From the NCBI RefSeq assembly GCF_001625215.2, contig NC_030389.2:44443454-44507453 (forward strand): DNA of 64,000 nt, written 5' to 3'. The notes below the pieces were generated by a model. It did no database searches. It saw only the letters and a list, made by a program, of their open reading frames with translations, and was not told where the DNA came from. Made by a program: the position numbers and the translations under genes. Source of the DNA: Daucus carota subsp. sativus. Its lineage: Eukaryota > Streptophyta > Magnoliopsida > Apiales > Apiaceae. This document shows, piece by piece, positions 35,152-47,974 of the stretch. Numbering within the stretch: the first letter of the stretch is position 1; the number at the start of each line of letters is the position of its first letter.

Positions 35152-38113
35152 CCCCTCTCTCTGTTTGTGTATTAGTATGGTAGATTCTATGGGCTTGACT
35201 TGTAATTGTTTGGTATGTTTTCTGTGAGAAAGTTAACATTTTTTGACCCCAGAAGTAGTGTTCTTGTGATTTTGATTTCTGCAGTTGGGACTCTGGAGTG
35301 GCCCACCTGTGGCAAAATTGTTCGTAGTGGTAGATGAGGTCTAGAATTCGATTCTCACCCTTTCCGGTTCTCGGCTTTGTGTATTTAAAAGATTAATGCT
35401 TTGGAAGATATGTAACATAAAAAAATAAAACTAGAAAAGAATTTCAGGTCAGAAATGTTTATAGTTACCGAAAAAGTAAATCTGCTATGTATTGATGAAT
35501 AAGATAAGGAGGGCTGGAGGGTTTATGAGATTTTATTGTATATATATAAGAGATATTCACTACATTTAAGTATTACTATGGTATACGTTGACAACTTTGT
35601 GAGAGATATTCACTACATTTAAGTATTACTATGGTATACGTGGACAACTTTGTGAGTTTTGATCTTGCCATCTTGGATATGTTTTGAGTTTCCATGAAAA
35701 AGTATTAATTTATAAGTATGTTATGTTGCTGGAGTTTAAGTCATTCAGCTTATTCCCAGTTAATTTAATAAGTTTTACAGTTTCGAATGGCTTGCTGTTA
35801 GCTATGCGTGAGTTGGAACTTATTTCCTACTCGAATATCTATGCCCTGTAGCTTTAAGTTAAAATGATTGCATTTATTTTTTTAGTTTCTAAAGGCACCT
35901 AACTTTAAACCACCAAAATAAGGATCCGTAATAGTGACTTCTGCCATTGCACGTGCGCCTTTCCCTCCCACTTTGTGGGGTTAAAGGATGATCTCCGTGA
36001 ATTCTTATCCACATTCTACCATTATTCCGGAACTGTCCGGTGTCCGCTCATAGCATGATGGAAATGGAATCTTGTATACCAGATGCAATTATACCTTTGT
36101 TTTCTGAGTTCATTAGTAACATTGCTCATAGCAAGTACCTTCATGCTTATAAATGTGTTCTTCACTTAGTTAACTTGATTATATGTACTGTAATTCAGTT
36201 CTATGAGTTGTTTATCTTGTTTCGATACATTATTGACCGCTCTAGCTGTAATGTTTTAGCTAGATTAATTTTATTTGTGTGCTTAATTTTCTTACCTGCA
36301 TTGCAGGCAATTACTCCCTCAGCAACAAAGAAGGGTGAATTATTGTTGGCTGATGTGAATGCTCAATGGAGGAACAACAGTGTCACCACTGATCTTAAGT
36401 TGGACATAAAATCAAATGTATGTTGCAGAACTTCTTTAACTTTTGGGAAGAATCCCTTTCTTTGAGTAAGGCCTTGATTGATGTGGCTGAGATGTTTGCT
36501 ACTTATCTGAATCAAATTTTGCATGTCAAAGTAAAAGTCTAGCACGTAGAGATAATATATGCAGTGACTTTTGATAGTGTAGTATTATTGTCTCTGTGTA
36601 AACGTCTATGCCAAGATATCCACTCACACTTGAGCAACTTTTGATTGGGATCTACTCAAGTTTCTCTTAAGTCCATCCTTCTCGTGTAAGAAAAATGTGA
36701 CAAAGTTAGGAGTTACAGGTATTCCATGTGCAGAATGGACAGGAATTCTGATGGAGTGAGGGAGTTATGGGATGAAGATAATTGAAAAGAATCTGTAGCT
36801 TTAACTTTCAACATAGTATTTTCGGATAAAGAGGCAACAACGACAACAAAAGTTGTAGTCTTCAATTTTTGTTATTATAATTTTCTTCTCCGTGTCAAGT
36901 TATCAAAAAAAATTGTTGTGTCGGTAGTTTAATACTCTTGTGGAAGTCTTTCTTATGCCTTGCTGCCAAAATTACTCACTATATCAATATTCATGTTATA
37001 TGTCCCTTCTTTTGCTGGTAGACAATGATAATATTTTACTGGTTGAATTTAAAACCATATTAATTGTTTGTTTTATTCAAGGTAGTTTGTGACTGACTCG
37101 TTTAACAAAAAAATCAATTATTCATGGATTTAATTATTTTGGCTGATGTTTTGTTTGTCCATACAGCTTTGCACAACTATTACTATTGATGAACTTGCAC
37201 CTGGACTGAAGACAATATTGAGTTTTGTTGCTCCCGATCAGAAATCTGGGAAGGTAACGTATTTACACCGATGATAACTTCTACTATATATAATGTCCCC
37301 TCACTGTGTTTTGTTGTTTAAGTCTTGAGGGAAGCCTGGGTTTGTTAGGTAATAAGTCTGATACTATTTTTGTGTGAGATCTAATGTTAGAAATTTGGGA
37401 AACAGGTGGAAGTACAATATTTTCACGAGAATGCTGGAATTAGCACCAGCATTGGGTTGGCTGCTAAACCACTTGTAAACTTCTCTGGCGTGGCTGGAAA
37501 TAACACAGTTGCACTTGGGACTGATATATCTTTTGACACATCCACAGGAGACTTTACCAAATATAACGTTGGGCTGAGTATCTCTACGGCCGACCTAATT
37601 GCATCTTTTGCATTGTGAGTACATGATTCTTTTAAGAAGAAAAAAATGATATCTTTTTGCAGTTTGTGGAAGAAAAATGGTCAATAGCTTGAGCTTTAGT
37701 AGAGTTAAGATATTGGTGGTTTGAGTGGATTATGTTGTTTACATTGATGTTTGGACTTGTATATTCTTTCAATTTTAAACGAGACTATTGATGTTGATTG
37801 GCACAGGAACAATAAATTTGACACCCTCAGTGCTTCCTATATGCACACAGTAAGCCCATTAACCAACACAGCTGTTGGTGCTGAGTTGACTCATAGCTTC
37901 TCAAGCAATGAAAATACACTCACAATCGGTACGCAGCATGCATTGGACCCTTTAACCAGTGTGAAGGCTCGGGTGAACAACTATGGAATAGCAAGTGCTC
38001 TGATCCAGCATGCATGGCGCCCAAAGTCCCTTGTTACCATTTCCGGTGAAGTCGATACCAAGGCTATTGAGAAGAGTGCCAAGGTTGGAATTGCTCTGGC
38101 CCTCAAGCCATGA
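34825..38113 (+). CDS. VDAC: VDAC, mitochondrial outer membrane porin (276 aa)
   Basis: Six exons join in phase: 34825-34873, 35014-35081, 36307-36417, 37167-37253, 37406-37614, 37807-38113. The product has the plant VDAC start [13 protein letters not shown], an N-terminal amphipathic helix and then alternating beta strands to the C-terminal V-G-I-A-L-A-L-K-P. 276 residues is the usual length. VDAC forms the 19-strand barrel that passes metabolites and nucleotides across the mitochondrial outer membrane. CT microsatellites lie in introns 1 and 2. Exons 1-3 and part of intron 3 are inside the tandem duplication; exons 4-6 are single copy here. This is therefore the only complete VDAC gene in the window. 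Confidence 0.93.
34877..35163 (+). repeat. CT-rich microsatellites in VDAC introns 1 and 2
   Basis: CTCTCT/CCCTC runs at about 34,877-34,962 (intron 1) and 35,117-35,163 (intron 2). The truncated copy has shorter runs at 23,930-23,990 and 24,152-24,170. Confidence 0.85.
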
Positions 38114-38436
38114 AATCTTCTCTATGACAAGCAAAATTTATTGCTTTGTGTCTTGTTTTTGCATGGCTTGTACGGTGTACCCATCAAGTAGATTGAGCCA
38201 TCTTTTTCGAACATTTTTAAGCTCTTTCTTCTGTAACCCTCTTGTTTTATTTATGTGCTAGTATTGGTCCCAGTGCTTTTTGGTGATTGTAGACTCTGGT
38301 GACTAATTTGGTTAGGGTTACACAAACTAAAATGCTTGGTTCTTGTTTCAATGCTCTATTCTATATGTGTCTCTGCTAGAATGTTTTGTACCATTCTGGC
38401 TAGTGGCTCCTTTGGGGTACAAGCCCTTAGGGTATT
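38114..38436. other. VDAC 3' UTR and downstream flank
   Basis: Transcribed-looking sequence with T-rich stretches after the stop codon. No other gene was seen. Confidence 0.5.
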
Positions 38437-38820
38437 TATGAGCCTGTTTGGCTCCGGCTTAAATTCAGAGCTCAAATCCTGCCTGTTTGGCTTCGATTTC
38501 AAGTTGTAGCTTAAAATCGGAGTTTAAAGCTATTTCTGACTTGAAACTGAAAAATATTTATTTGTTTAACAACCCAGAAGCTGACTTAAAGTTAGACGTT
38601 AGTTGTTAATTTGAAACTTTTTTCAATAACTTCATTTTTATTTTTTAAAATTGATAATAAATACTCATAAATCATAATTACTTATTAATCATTTTTATTT
38701 TTATTATTATATTTTTAATAACTCATAAGTCATTAGTAAGTTAAAATTACCTAAACAAGCTTATCACGTGACTTCGTTAAGTTGTAAGTCACAGTTTTAA
38801 ACTCAGCCAAACAGGTTCTG
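38437..38820. mobile_element. MITE-like element with CCTGTTTGG ends
   Basis: The left end reads GAGCCTGTTTGGCTCCGG and the right end CAGCCAAACAGGTTCTG, imperfect terminal inverted repeats. The body has repeated 'gcttaaa' and 'ttaagttgtaagtca' motifs in opposite orientations. No coding frame. Confidence 0.5.
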
Positions 38821-38871
38821 CATGTTCATACTTTTTTTTTTTTGCCAGAACATGTGCATACTTTTAGTATA

Positions 38872-39010
38872 ACAGATTCCAGAAGTATGCGAAAACGAAG
38901 CGGGGATATGATCTTTGGACATGGGAGAGCAAAGAGTATTTTAGCATCACAGATTCCAAGTGTGAAAAACCAAGGGGACATGATCTTTGGACATGGGGAG
39001 AGCCAAGAGG
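38872..39010. repeat. Two-copy short tandem repeat
   Basis: A unit of about 75 bp containing 'acagattcca' and 'atgatctttggacatggg' occurs twice in a row with small changes. No product is implied. Confidence 0.6.
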
Positions 39011-39544
39011 CAAGATTCTTAACAGATCCTTGATTCTTTTGATCCGTGATGTTTGCACTTGTGAATACAAACTATTGTCAACGAGCACTATATCTGCTTT
39101 ATAATATAACATGTCTACGATATGCCAGGGATTCTTATTCTTACCAGAATATCTTTTATCTCAAGACAAATCAAGGAAGATCAACTTTAATCATAGATAA
39201 ATTAAGCATACCTGTGAACTCATCCTCCTGCCTGATCAGAAAATTGGTCGTCGATGATAATCTTGTTAATGATGGGTAAAAATATTGTGGACCGTAAAAA
39301 ATGGTTAGATACAAAGAGGTAATCTTTTCAAACAAAATAAATTACTTCAGTGACCTTCAGTTCCTCTTCCATTACAATCTCCTTCACTAGATAGGAGTGG
39401 TTACTCTAGATCTAGCATCAACATCTTCAAGCATTCCTCCGATTCTTTGCAAATGGGCCGACAAAATATATATCTTATAACCGAGAAAGAAAAATAGTAC
39501 AGTGCAAGTGGAGAAGAAGCAGATATTCCCCAACCAAATGCTAG
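39011..39544. other. Spacer downstream of the PBL kinase gene
   Basis: It probably includes the kinase 3' UTR (minus strand). Nothing else is recognisable. Confidence 0.4.
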
Positions 39545-42500
39545 CTACGGTTTACCTTGAGGTTTTGGCGACGGGAACTGATGATGATAGGGAGAAGCAT
39601 GAGAACCGTTAGGTATTGAGAGGCTCCTTGGGTGCTGCTGGCCATTTCTTGAAAATGATCCTGCCGGTGTTCTAACGCCATTCGACCCATTTCTGGTATT
39701 TGGGCTCGATCCAGTTCGGTCGGCTTGGACGGTCTGAAAGTAGTATGATGAGCTAGCCATGTCTTTAAGGTTTGGTAGAGGCTTCATGATTTCAACAACT
39801 TCACTCATTAAAGGCCTGACTTTTGGGTCCCGGCTAAGGCACCGAGCAGCCAAATGTGCAGCTTTTTGTGCACCTTTTATCGAGAAATGACCTTCAAGGC
39901 GAGGGTCTATCAACTTGTAAAATCTTCTCCTCTCTCCTAGATGAGGCCGTGCCCATTCCACAAGATTATGTTCACCATTTGGACGGTTCTTGTCCATTGA
40001 TCTTCTACCAGTCAGAATTTCAAGTAGAACCACCCCAAAGCTGTATACATCACTTCTTGATGTGAGATGTCCTAAACCAAAGATCAAAAAATCTTATCAG
40101 TAAAAGAAGTGCTCCTGTGAAATTTAAATTATAGTCCGTACATCACGTGCCTAAGTTACCAATATATGTTCCGCATGAATTTGTAGAAATTCCTGTGTAC
40201 ATTAGAATATACCCTTAAAAAGAAATAATGCGCAAATGTTTTAAACAATTCAAGTCAATTAATTACTAGCAACAAATTCTGCCGAGGAATTAAATAATAT
40301 CTACCGCTGAATAAACAGATATAGCATGTGATGAACATCTTTACAAACTCACTAAATATAATCCACAGCACAGTATAATCAATTTTCGACAAGTAATATA
40401 TGCTGTATAAAACATAATTGGCAGAAGGAAGGAAAGGTCATGGTTGGGGATCCTTGTGTCGCCACTGTAGTTTAAGAAAGGCTAAAGTTTATAAAAATTA
40501 TCAGCATACAGTATTTCAAAGGTAAAAGGCACAAGAAAAATGGACAAAAAAAAAACCACCAGGCTGAGTCAAAATACAGGAATTATAAAATTTTGTAGTG
40601 CAGACTGCAGACTAAAGCAAGAATCCTGGAAAGGATGTTTGTCGCTTTAGGTGAGATGGCTTTCACTGACTTCAATAAGTGAAATGAAAGAATAGTCAAT
40701 GTTGCATGAGCCTGACTACACTACAGGTAGCTTATCAATTATATAATGGACCAATGACGCTTACCTGTCATCACATACTCTGGAGCTGCATAACCATATG
40801 TTCCCATCACGCGGGTCGATACATGAGTTTTATCACCCTCTGGACCATCTTTGGCAAGACCAAAATCAGAAAGCTTAGCATTGTATTCCTATAAAGATGG
40901 GAATCATTAGAATTTTAAATATTTCATAGGCAAGGTAAAAATGCACAAGTATTGGTGCCTACTGCATCTAGTAGAATGTTTGAAGTTTTGAAATCGCGAT
41001 AAATAACTGTCTTTGCTGCTTCCTCATGAAGAAAAGCAAGACCTTTTGCAGCACCAAGAGCAATTTTCATCCTGATAGACCATGGAAGAGGCAACGCTCC
41101 TACACATTAGTTAAGGTACTTTGAGAGATTGCATAACAGAGCATACACTTGAGATTCAAATAGGGGACATCAGATGCCTTGAACTTCAAGCCAGTAATCA
41201 AAAATTTAAGCGCTCAACAGTAATAAAGTGTATTAGGTATGATAGTAAAGAACTTTTCTAGTCAATCCAACTCTGAGAAGGGATCAATAACAATTAACAA
41301 GTAAAGATAACCTACTCCGGAAGAGGTGGTTTTCTAAGCTTCCCCGTGGCATAAATTCATATACCAGCAGCCGCTGATCATCTTCAATGCAATAACCAAT
41401 TAGCTTCACCAAGTTTGGATGAATGAGATCGCCAAGAAAATTTACTTCAGCCTGCCATATAAGATGACAAACAATATACCTCTTTGCTAAATTATGGGGA
41501 AAGTAAAATCCAAAGAGATAAAAGCAGGAGAAAGATAGCAAGAAAAAATTAGCCATTAGAGATACAGATAAATGAAGATCATACCACCCATTCTTTGTGA
41601 CCCTGAAGTCCATCATGGTTGAGGGTTTTTACAGCGACAGTGAGCCCGGTACCTGGTTTCACTGGCGCAGTACCGTTCTCCTCAATCCAGCCCTTGAAAA
41701 CGCATCCAAAACCACCTTCACCAAGAAGACTCTCTGGTCTAAAATTTCTTGTTGCCGTCTTAAGATCATTAAAAGCAAACTTAAGAAGTCGAGAAGAAAC
41801 TTTAAGTTCATCTTCAAGTTTTGAAGTGGATGAATTACTTTCTGCGATACTAGTTGTAGTTGATGAGATTACTGGTGGTGGTTGGTCTTTGGTGGTCTCA
41901 TTTATGGATTTACTTTCTGCAGGCACACACAAGTACATATCAGGACTTTAATCCACGTATACAAGAAATATCAACGCAGATAAGCCACAGAGTACTAAAA
42001 CCACAAACATTCTGTTGCACATCGAAGTTAAAGATCTGAACAAAGTACAAGGCATTGAACAAGAAAATTAATGGTTTTCTGTTCTTTTCCTCTAGAAGTA
42101 GGGAGTACATATATCGACATCTACTGAACAAGTAGCAAGCAAGTGTGTGTATAAACCATTCAAAGAATTTAATAGTTATTGTTCCCATCAGAAAAACATG
42201 AATTATTTGGCATGCCCCCTAAATATGTAAACTTAAATAACAGAAGGTACTGACAATAGTAATAAGCCAAAAAAATCACAATTTTATTTTTTGAAAAAAA
42301 AAAAAGCATATTCATAACATGCTTATACAGCTTCTTCATCGTACAAAGTTAAAATTTTCTAGATTTCAGCAGACAAGACAAATCAAAATTCAGAAAGCAC
42401 AAGGTATTTAACTTTTTGTATTTATTTAGATATTTAGATACTTTTATAACATTGACAAATTAAACTTTACCAAGATGGACTACAAGTACTTCTCAGAAGG

Positions 42501-44381
42501 CCATTACCTGATGTAGTAAACTCGGTCAGTATTTGCAAATTATAATTGGGAGCCACAACAAACACAATTTAAGCATGTCTTAGCACTCTAAAAAGTAGTC
42601 TTTAAACTTCTAATATAAGTAGTGTCCTTGAATGTGGCTGGACTTAAATTCTGATGATGCCACAATCTTGAATCTGTGAACCCCCTTAAATAATTTGCAC
42701 GTAGATCGAGGATTTCAAATAGTTGCTTCTTAATTGACATAATGTCCTTTAGAAAGTATCATCTCGTGATTTTTTTTAAGTAGCCCTGTTAGATTTTTGG
42801 ACTTACATATATACTTCTAATACAAATCCAAGAACCTAGCCTCCTGTGAGCCTAATTAATGATGAAGGGGTCATCTTTTTTTAATTACATCAACTTCAGC
42901 CCTCATTTTTGTCTCCTGGATCAGACAATAATCAGATCTAACGAAGGATTTCAATTGAAGGACACAGCATTGATCTAATTCCCGTTCGATCAAAAGGCAG
43001 CGGCCCTCTAATTAACAATGGATCCACTAAGGGAGAATTGGGGATCCAAGTCTATGAAGTTGAAGTCGGCTCAGCTTCTCTGAGCATGACCCCTTCGTAT
43101 ATTACTTAGACCCACAACAGATTATATTCTTGGGTTGGTATTATAGACACATAAATCTGTCTCCTCCTTGCACCTTTTGGAGCGGACACCAAGTGTTTTG
43201 CAGGGGGAAGTGTCATTATTACAAATGCATTAGAAGTTGTTAAGAAATGGATCCAATCCTATTAGCCTTTAATTCATTATATCAAGTGCTTGATTCGAAC
43301 AATATATATACAGCTAAGTGACTGCATATATTTGCAGACATGATTTCAGTTCATCTTTTGTACTGAGAAAGAGGAATGTCACGTTAAGAATTTTTATGCA
43401 GAAATGAAATATGATGAATGGTTCTAGAAAGAACGAGATTATTGTGGACTAGAGCCTTTTCTAAGCAGGGACAGCCCGCAGCCCTGTGCTGAAGTGGGCT
43501 TTGACCAAATTTAATTTACAGAGTTCTGATATCTATATAAACAGAGACGTTACATACATATGTGGGATTCAATAATTTCAGGCCCGTACAAAATTTGGGC
43601 CTTAATTCTTACAGCGAGGACCGACCCTCTGCCTGCTTCTACGTTTTTTAATTAAATAGATGTAACTAAACCAAGGCTCCATGGTAAGAAATAAACAAAA
43701 TTAAGAGTTTAAGGAACTGGAAAGAGATAGTGGTCCTTATCAGGACACACTGTACCTACTATGTTACTATATGACACAGTATTAACGTTATAAATGCTGG
43801 TACCTCAATGTTTTCTAAATATGTCTCTTCCTCCCGTCCGCCGGTTCATAGACGGTGGTTTTATTCACTTACAAACTACTCTATAACGAAAGGTTCCTCG
43901 AAACATCAAAGCTTGTCACTAATATCCTACTGAACATATTGAATTTCATTTTCAGCACTTCCTTTCCGTATATTCAGTTATACAAATGGAACTTGATCAC
44001 ATTCTATGCAAGAGTCAATATGACCAAAAAAAATTAAAAAACAAGAATTTACGGTAAAGATAATAGCAAATATGGCACAAAAAACAATAATACCAACTAT
44101 ATATGGAAAAGATAACAACCTAAATTCATACACTAGATTATGATACAATCTAAAACATAGCTAACACTTAGATTGTACTTCAAGGAATTACCGCAATTAG
44201 TAGTAATGCCACTGATAGAATTATCAACTTTAGATCTTGATGAAATACAACTGCCAATGAACCTCAACTTAGTCCAACATCCAATATCTTCAACATCACT
44301 CCCTTTATCCTTCTTTCGATCCTTCAATTTCCCCACTTCACTAGTCTCTACCTTAACACCATCACCACCACTCAATCCCAT
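39545..44381 (-). CDS. Receptor-like cytoplasmic kinase, PBL34/35/36-like (481 aa)
   Basis: Six exons join in phase: 44381-44192, 41916-41585, 41451-41316, 41099-40963, 40888-40765, 40071-39545. The N-terminus M-G-L-S plus C-W-T-K and nearby Cys fits N-myristoylation and palmitoylation, so plasma membrane anchoring is likely. The kinase domain is complete: Gly loop G-E-G-G-F-G-C-V-F at about 128-136, V-A-V-K with Lys160, Y-R-D-F-K-T-S-N with Asp255, and S-D-F-G-L at 272-276. The activation segment has [18 protein letters not shown]. The Ser-rich tail with S-S-Y-Y-F-Q-T and P-S-P-K-P matches the PBL34-36 group of RLCK subfamily VII. In Arabidopsis that group acts below surface receptors in pattern-triggered immunity. 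Intron 1 is about 2.3 kb and holds no other gene that I can see. Confidence 0.9.
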
Positions 44382-45116
44382 TTGTCAAGAACTCTTGTGA
44401 TCAAATCCTGATATCATCAAAAAAAAACCCAAAGCCCAAAATCACCTACAAGCCCTTCACTTCCAAGAATATCCTCCTTGATTCGACAAGCAAAATCGAA
44501 ACCCCAGCTCAAAAATCACCTCAAAAAAGATCAAACTCCCCTCCACCACCCCTCAAACAAGCCCAAAACAAGCCTAAACATCAAAAAGCAGCAACTTTTG
44601 ACTTCAAGAAACACCCACCAACCGTTTTCTCAAAAACCCACAAAATATCACACAAATAACACAAACCCAATTCAAGATGTCACATAAAGATTCAATCTTT
44701 AAGCACCAAAAGAAAATATAAGCAGATTCAGATCACCTAAATAAGCACATTACACATAGTGCAAGCTGTCTCATACATGTATTTAACTTCAATAAGTGCT
44801 TAGTGGGTGTCTGCAACTCACCAAAAGATTCAATTTTGACACAATCTAACCCCTTGAAAGCTCATAAAATCATCATTTATATGCACACACAAATACACAC
44901 AGCTGTGTGTGTTTTTTTCAGAAATGAAATGTATGAAGGATGAATAATTATCATTCCCACTTTTTTAAAACACAGAATCGAAGACTATCAAAAGTGATTT
45001 ACAGCTGCCCGGAGAATACGGGCAATGTGATAGACGGACCAAAATATCCTTGTTAGAGCTGACCAAAATATTAAATTAATCTCAAATTTTCGATAACTAA
45101 ATTTTTTAAAGAATTT
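44382..45116. other. Kinase 5' UTR and promoter region
   Basis: C/A-rich on the plus strand just upstream of the start codon (G/T-rich 5' leader on the minus strand). A 69-codon frame at 44,478-44,687 is compositional and not called. Confidence 0.4.
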
Positions 45117-45118
45117 TA

Positions 45119-46147
45119 CTTCCTCCGTCCCAGCTATATTTGTACAGGGCACCGGGACGCAACACATATTTTAACTTTAATAAAATATAGAGTCAATGAC
45201 ATCTTGTACCCCTTAACTTTGGCCAAAAAAACAGTTTAGCACCTAGACTTTGAACTTTGACAGGTTGCAATCAATAGTTTACATCTCTTGCAATGTGTAA
45301 CCTCTGCTCACTTTTCCATTAAAAAACAGTCACTTTTCCCTTCAAAAACGGAGTTAACGTTAAGTGGCAGAAGGGTATGCTGGTAAATGCATGCATGGCA
45401 GAGTGAATTTAAATAATATATATTTAAATATTTAGTTATAATATTAATCATTCAAAAAATAAAATTATGTTGTGATAAAAAATTTAAATTTATAATATTT
45501 TAAAATTTATGTTAATTTTTTATCATTGTGTGTGTTCAGAAATAATTTCAAAATATAATACATAAATTTTGAGGGGTCACAGGAGGTAAAATAGTTGTTA
45601 GAAAAAACTAATATACACACTGTTACCTCTCAAGTTTTATAAATTTAAATTTTTTATAACAACATAATTTTATTTTTTAAATGATTAATATTATAACTAA
45701 ATATTTAAATATATATTATTTAAATACACTCTGCCATGCATGCATTTACTAGCATACCCTTCTACCACTTAACGTTAACTCTTTTTTTAACGGAAAAGTT
45801 AGCAGAGGTTACACATTGCAGGAGATTGTAAACTATCGATTGCAACATCTCAAAGTTCAAAGTCTAAGGTGCTAAACTGTTTTTGGGCCAAAGTTAGGGG
45901 GTACAAAGTGTCATTAATTCTAAAATATAGTTCAGCAACTTATTTTTAAAATTTTTGATACTTTAATAAAATATAATTCAGCAATTTATTTTTAAAATTT
46001 TATTTTTCTATATAAACATAGAATTTATATTTTTATAAAAAATGAAAATTTTAAAAATAAGTTATAGAAATATATTTTATAAGAGTCTTAAAATTTGTGT
46101 CGACAAGTGAAAAAATCGTATATAATTGATGCCTAGGATGGAGGAAG
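45119..46147. mobile_element. Stowaway MITE split by a nested insertion
   Basis: The left end is CTTCCTCCGTCCC and the right end GGATGGAGGAAG, flanked by TA on both sides. This is the usual Stowaway (Tc1/mariner) structure. Without the inner element the MITE would be about 300 bp. Confidence 0.75.
45191..45920. mobile_element. 730-bp near-palindromic (foldback, Mutator-like) element inside the Stowaway MITE
   Basis: The two halves are reverse complements over roughly 330 bp each: the arm with 'ggttgcaatcaatagtttac' and 'gttaacgttaagtgg' returns inverted on the right, with a short loop near 45,530-45,600. The flanks are a direct TAAAATATAG at 45,181-45,190 and 45,921-45,930; a 9-11 bp target duplication with long inverted repeats fits Mutator-like elements. 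No frame is present. A transcript would fold into a long hairpin. Confidence 0.75.
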
Positions 46148-47682
46148 TATATATGTAGTAAAAACAAAAAAAAAACACTATTCGCTTAACATTAAAAATT
46201 GATAAAAATATTTATTTAACAAGATCAGTGTTTCGAAGAATCCTGATTTATTTAAAAATAAATGATTAGTTTTTAAAAATTATTTTATCACTTTATTGAT
46301 TATATTCTGATTTGATTTAAATAATTGCATGTAAAATTTCTAACAAATCTCAATAAATCAGCCGATTAATTTCGACTCACGATCGATTATCTATCAATTG
46401 AGATTAATTTGGCTCTTCATATAAGGGTAATTTGGGAAATATGGGCAGGACGGGCAGTGTAATCGATTGGGAAGAGTGGAAAAGGGTGGGCAGCTGGGGC
46501 AGGATAGATAGAGGTAAGAGTGGGACCCATGGCATGGTGACGTGTCAGAGCCATTGTGCAAACGCAAACATGCGTCAGGATGATCTTAATGGTGTTTGGG
46601 GAATGTAGCTTATGTTGGCCTATTTTTCCTTTTTACTCGTATATTGTTTTGTTTTGGTAATTGCAAAAGTATATACCAAACAGCCCTTTAAGGCTTTTTT
46701 GTTCTTTTACTTTATCTTTTTTAGTTTAATATAACTGAAATTAAGTAATAAATATTTATTTATAACTGCACTCATGGGTGTAGTAATAATCGAGTCCGGG
46801 CAGTGTTGTAAAAAGCGGGAATCGGACTTAATCAGTGAAGTCACGGTACAAGGATTAATCGGTGATTAATTAAATTGATTGAGGATCAATCGGTGATTAA
46901 TCAGAGATTTAATCAGTTCGGCGAGCTACAGTATAAGGATTAATCGGTGATTAATCGTGATTAATCACCGACTTTCAGAACAGAGGCCGGGAAGCCTACT
47001 AATTTAAAGGGTCGTTTTGGTAAATTTAAAAAAAAATACTTCCTACTTAAAGTAACGAAGTGGAATAAAAGTGAAACGAAATTAAGACTTATAATGATTA
47101 AACTGTGGACTAAAAGTGAAAAATAAATTAAAATTTATAAGTGATTAAACTATTTAGAAACAAAATAGAAGTCGTGAAACAAAAGTTAGCATGTAATTTT
47201 ATAAATATAATTATTTACATGGTTCTTTTTGTGATACAAAACAGTTTTATAAATATTATTTTCACTAAAATCCAAATTCTCGGACTCTTGTTGGTTAGTA
47301 ATACGATTTATATAATTTACCGACAAAAAATAATATTTATTTAATTTAATTTACGAACAAGAATAATACGGTGAAAAGACAACCCTAATATAGCACGGAA
47401 TCATAATATTCCGCTCGATTATGTTTAGAAAATGTTGGTGGTATTCTGATAATCCGTACAATATGAGTGGGAATCTGTACTAGAAATTTGTATCAATTTC
47501 TTCCTTTTTAAAAGCTAAAACACCAAAGAAATTATTTTACAGTATATTCTTGGTTCTACACATTTAATTGTTAAGTGAACTTGACAATTCCCATATTAGG
47601 CATTCGCGCATAAAAACTCAAGATGGCCAAGTCATTTTTGCATTAATAAGTCCATGAATGCAAAAAGAATTTTTTGCAATTA
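46148..47682. other. Intergenic DNA
   Basis: Mostly AT-rich. A more GC-balanced stretch at 46,430-46,570 includes a GTGACGTGTC motif that could bind bZIP factors. At 46,790-46,990 short 'gattaatcggtgattaatc' motifs repeat, suggesting an unnamed element. No gene was found. Confidence 0.4.
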
Positions 47683-47974
47683 CTCCCTCCGTCCCTATTT
47701 ATCTGTCCACTTTGGAAGTAAAAATTTGTCTCTATTTATCTGTCCATTTATACTTTCAAAACTAATTAATGATAGTTTTTCAAATATATCTCCATAATTT
47801 CAATTTTCAAGGCTTGACTTATTTAAAACTTGGTTGAATTAATGTTTGTAGGGGTATTCCACCATTTTCAAGATATTAATTAGAGGTATTTAATGAAAAA
47901 GTTTATACAATCAATTATTCCTTGGTATGTGTTTTTTTTTTCCAAAATGCACAGATAAAAAGGGACGGAGGGAG
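47683..47974. mobile_element. Stowaway MITE, 292 bp
   Basis: CTCCCTCCGTCCC at the left and GGGACGGAGGGAG at the right are perfect inverted ends flanked by TA. The body has no coding frame. Confidence 0.85.

Larger units (their letters stand above)
26126..37100. repeat. Tandem segmental duplication, unit 2
   Basis: Direct repeat of 11,446-26,125, head to tail. The right edge lies in VDAC intron 3 at 'gactgactcgtttaac'. The left edge of unit 1 reads 'aataattaggaag' and the join reads 'actcgttaggaag', so both parents share only 'tt' at the breakpoint. Unit 2 is about 10.97 kb. Confidence 0.85.
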
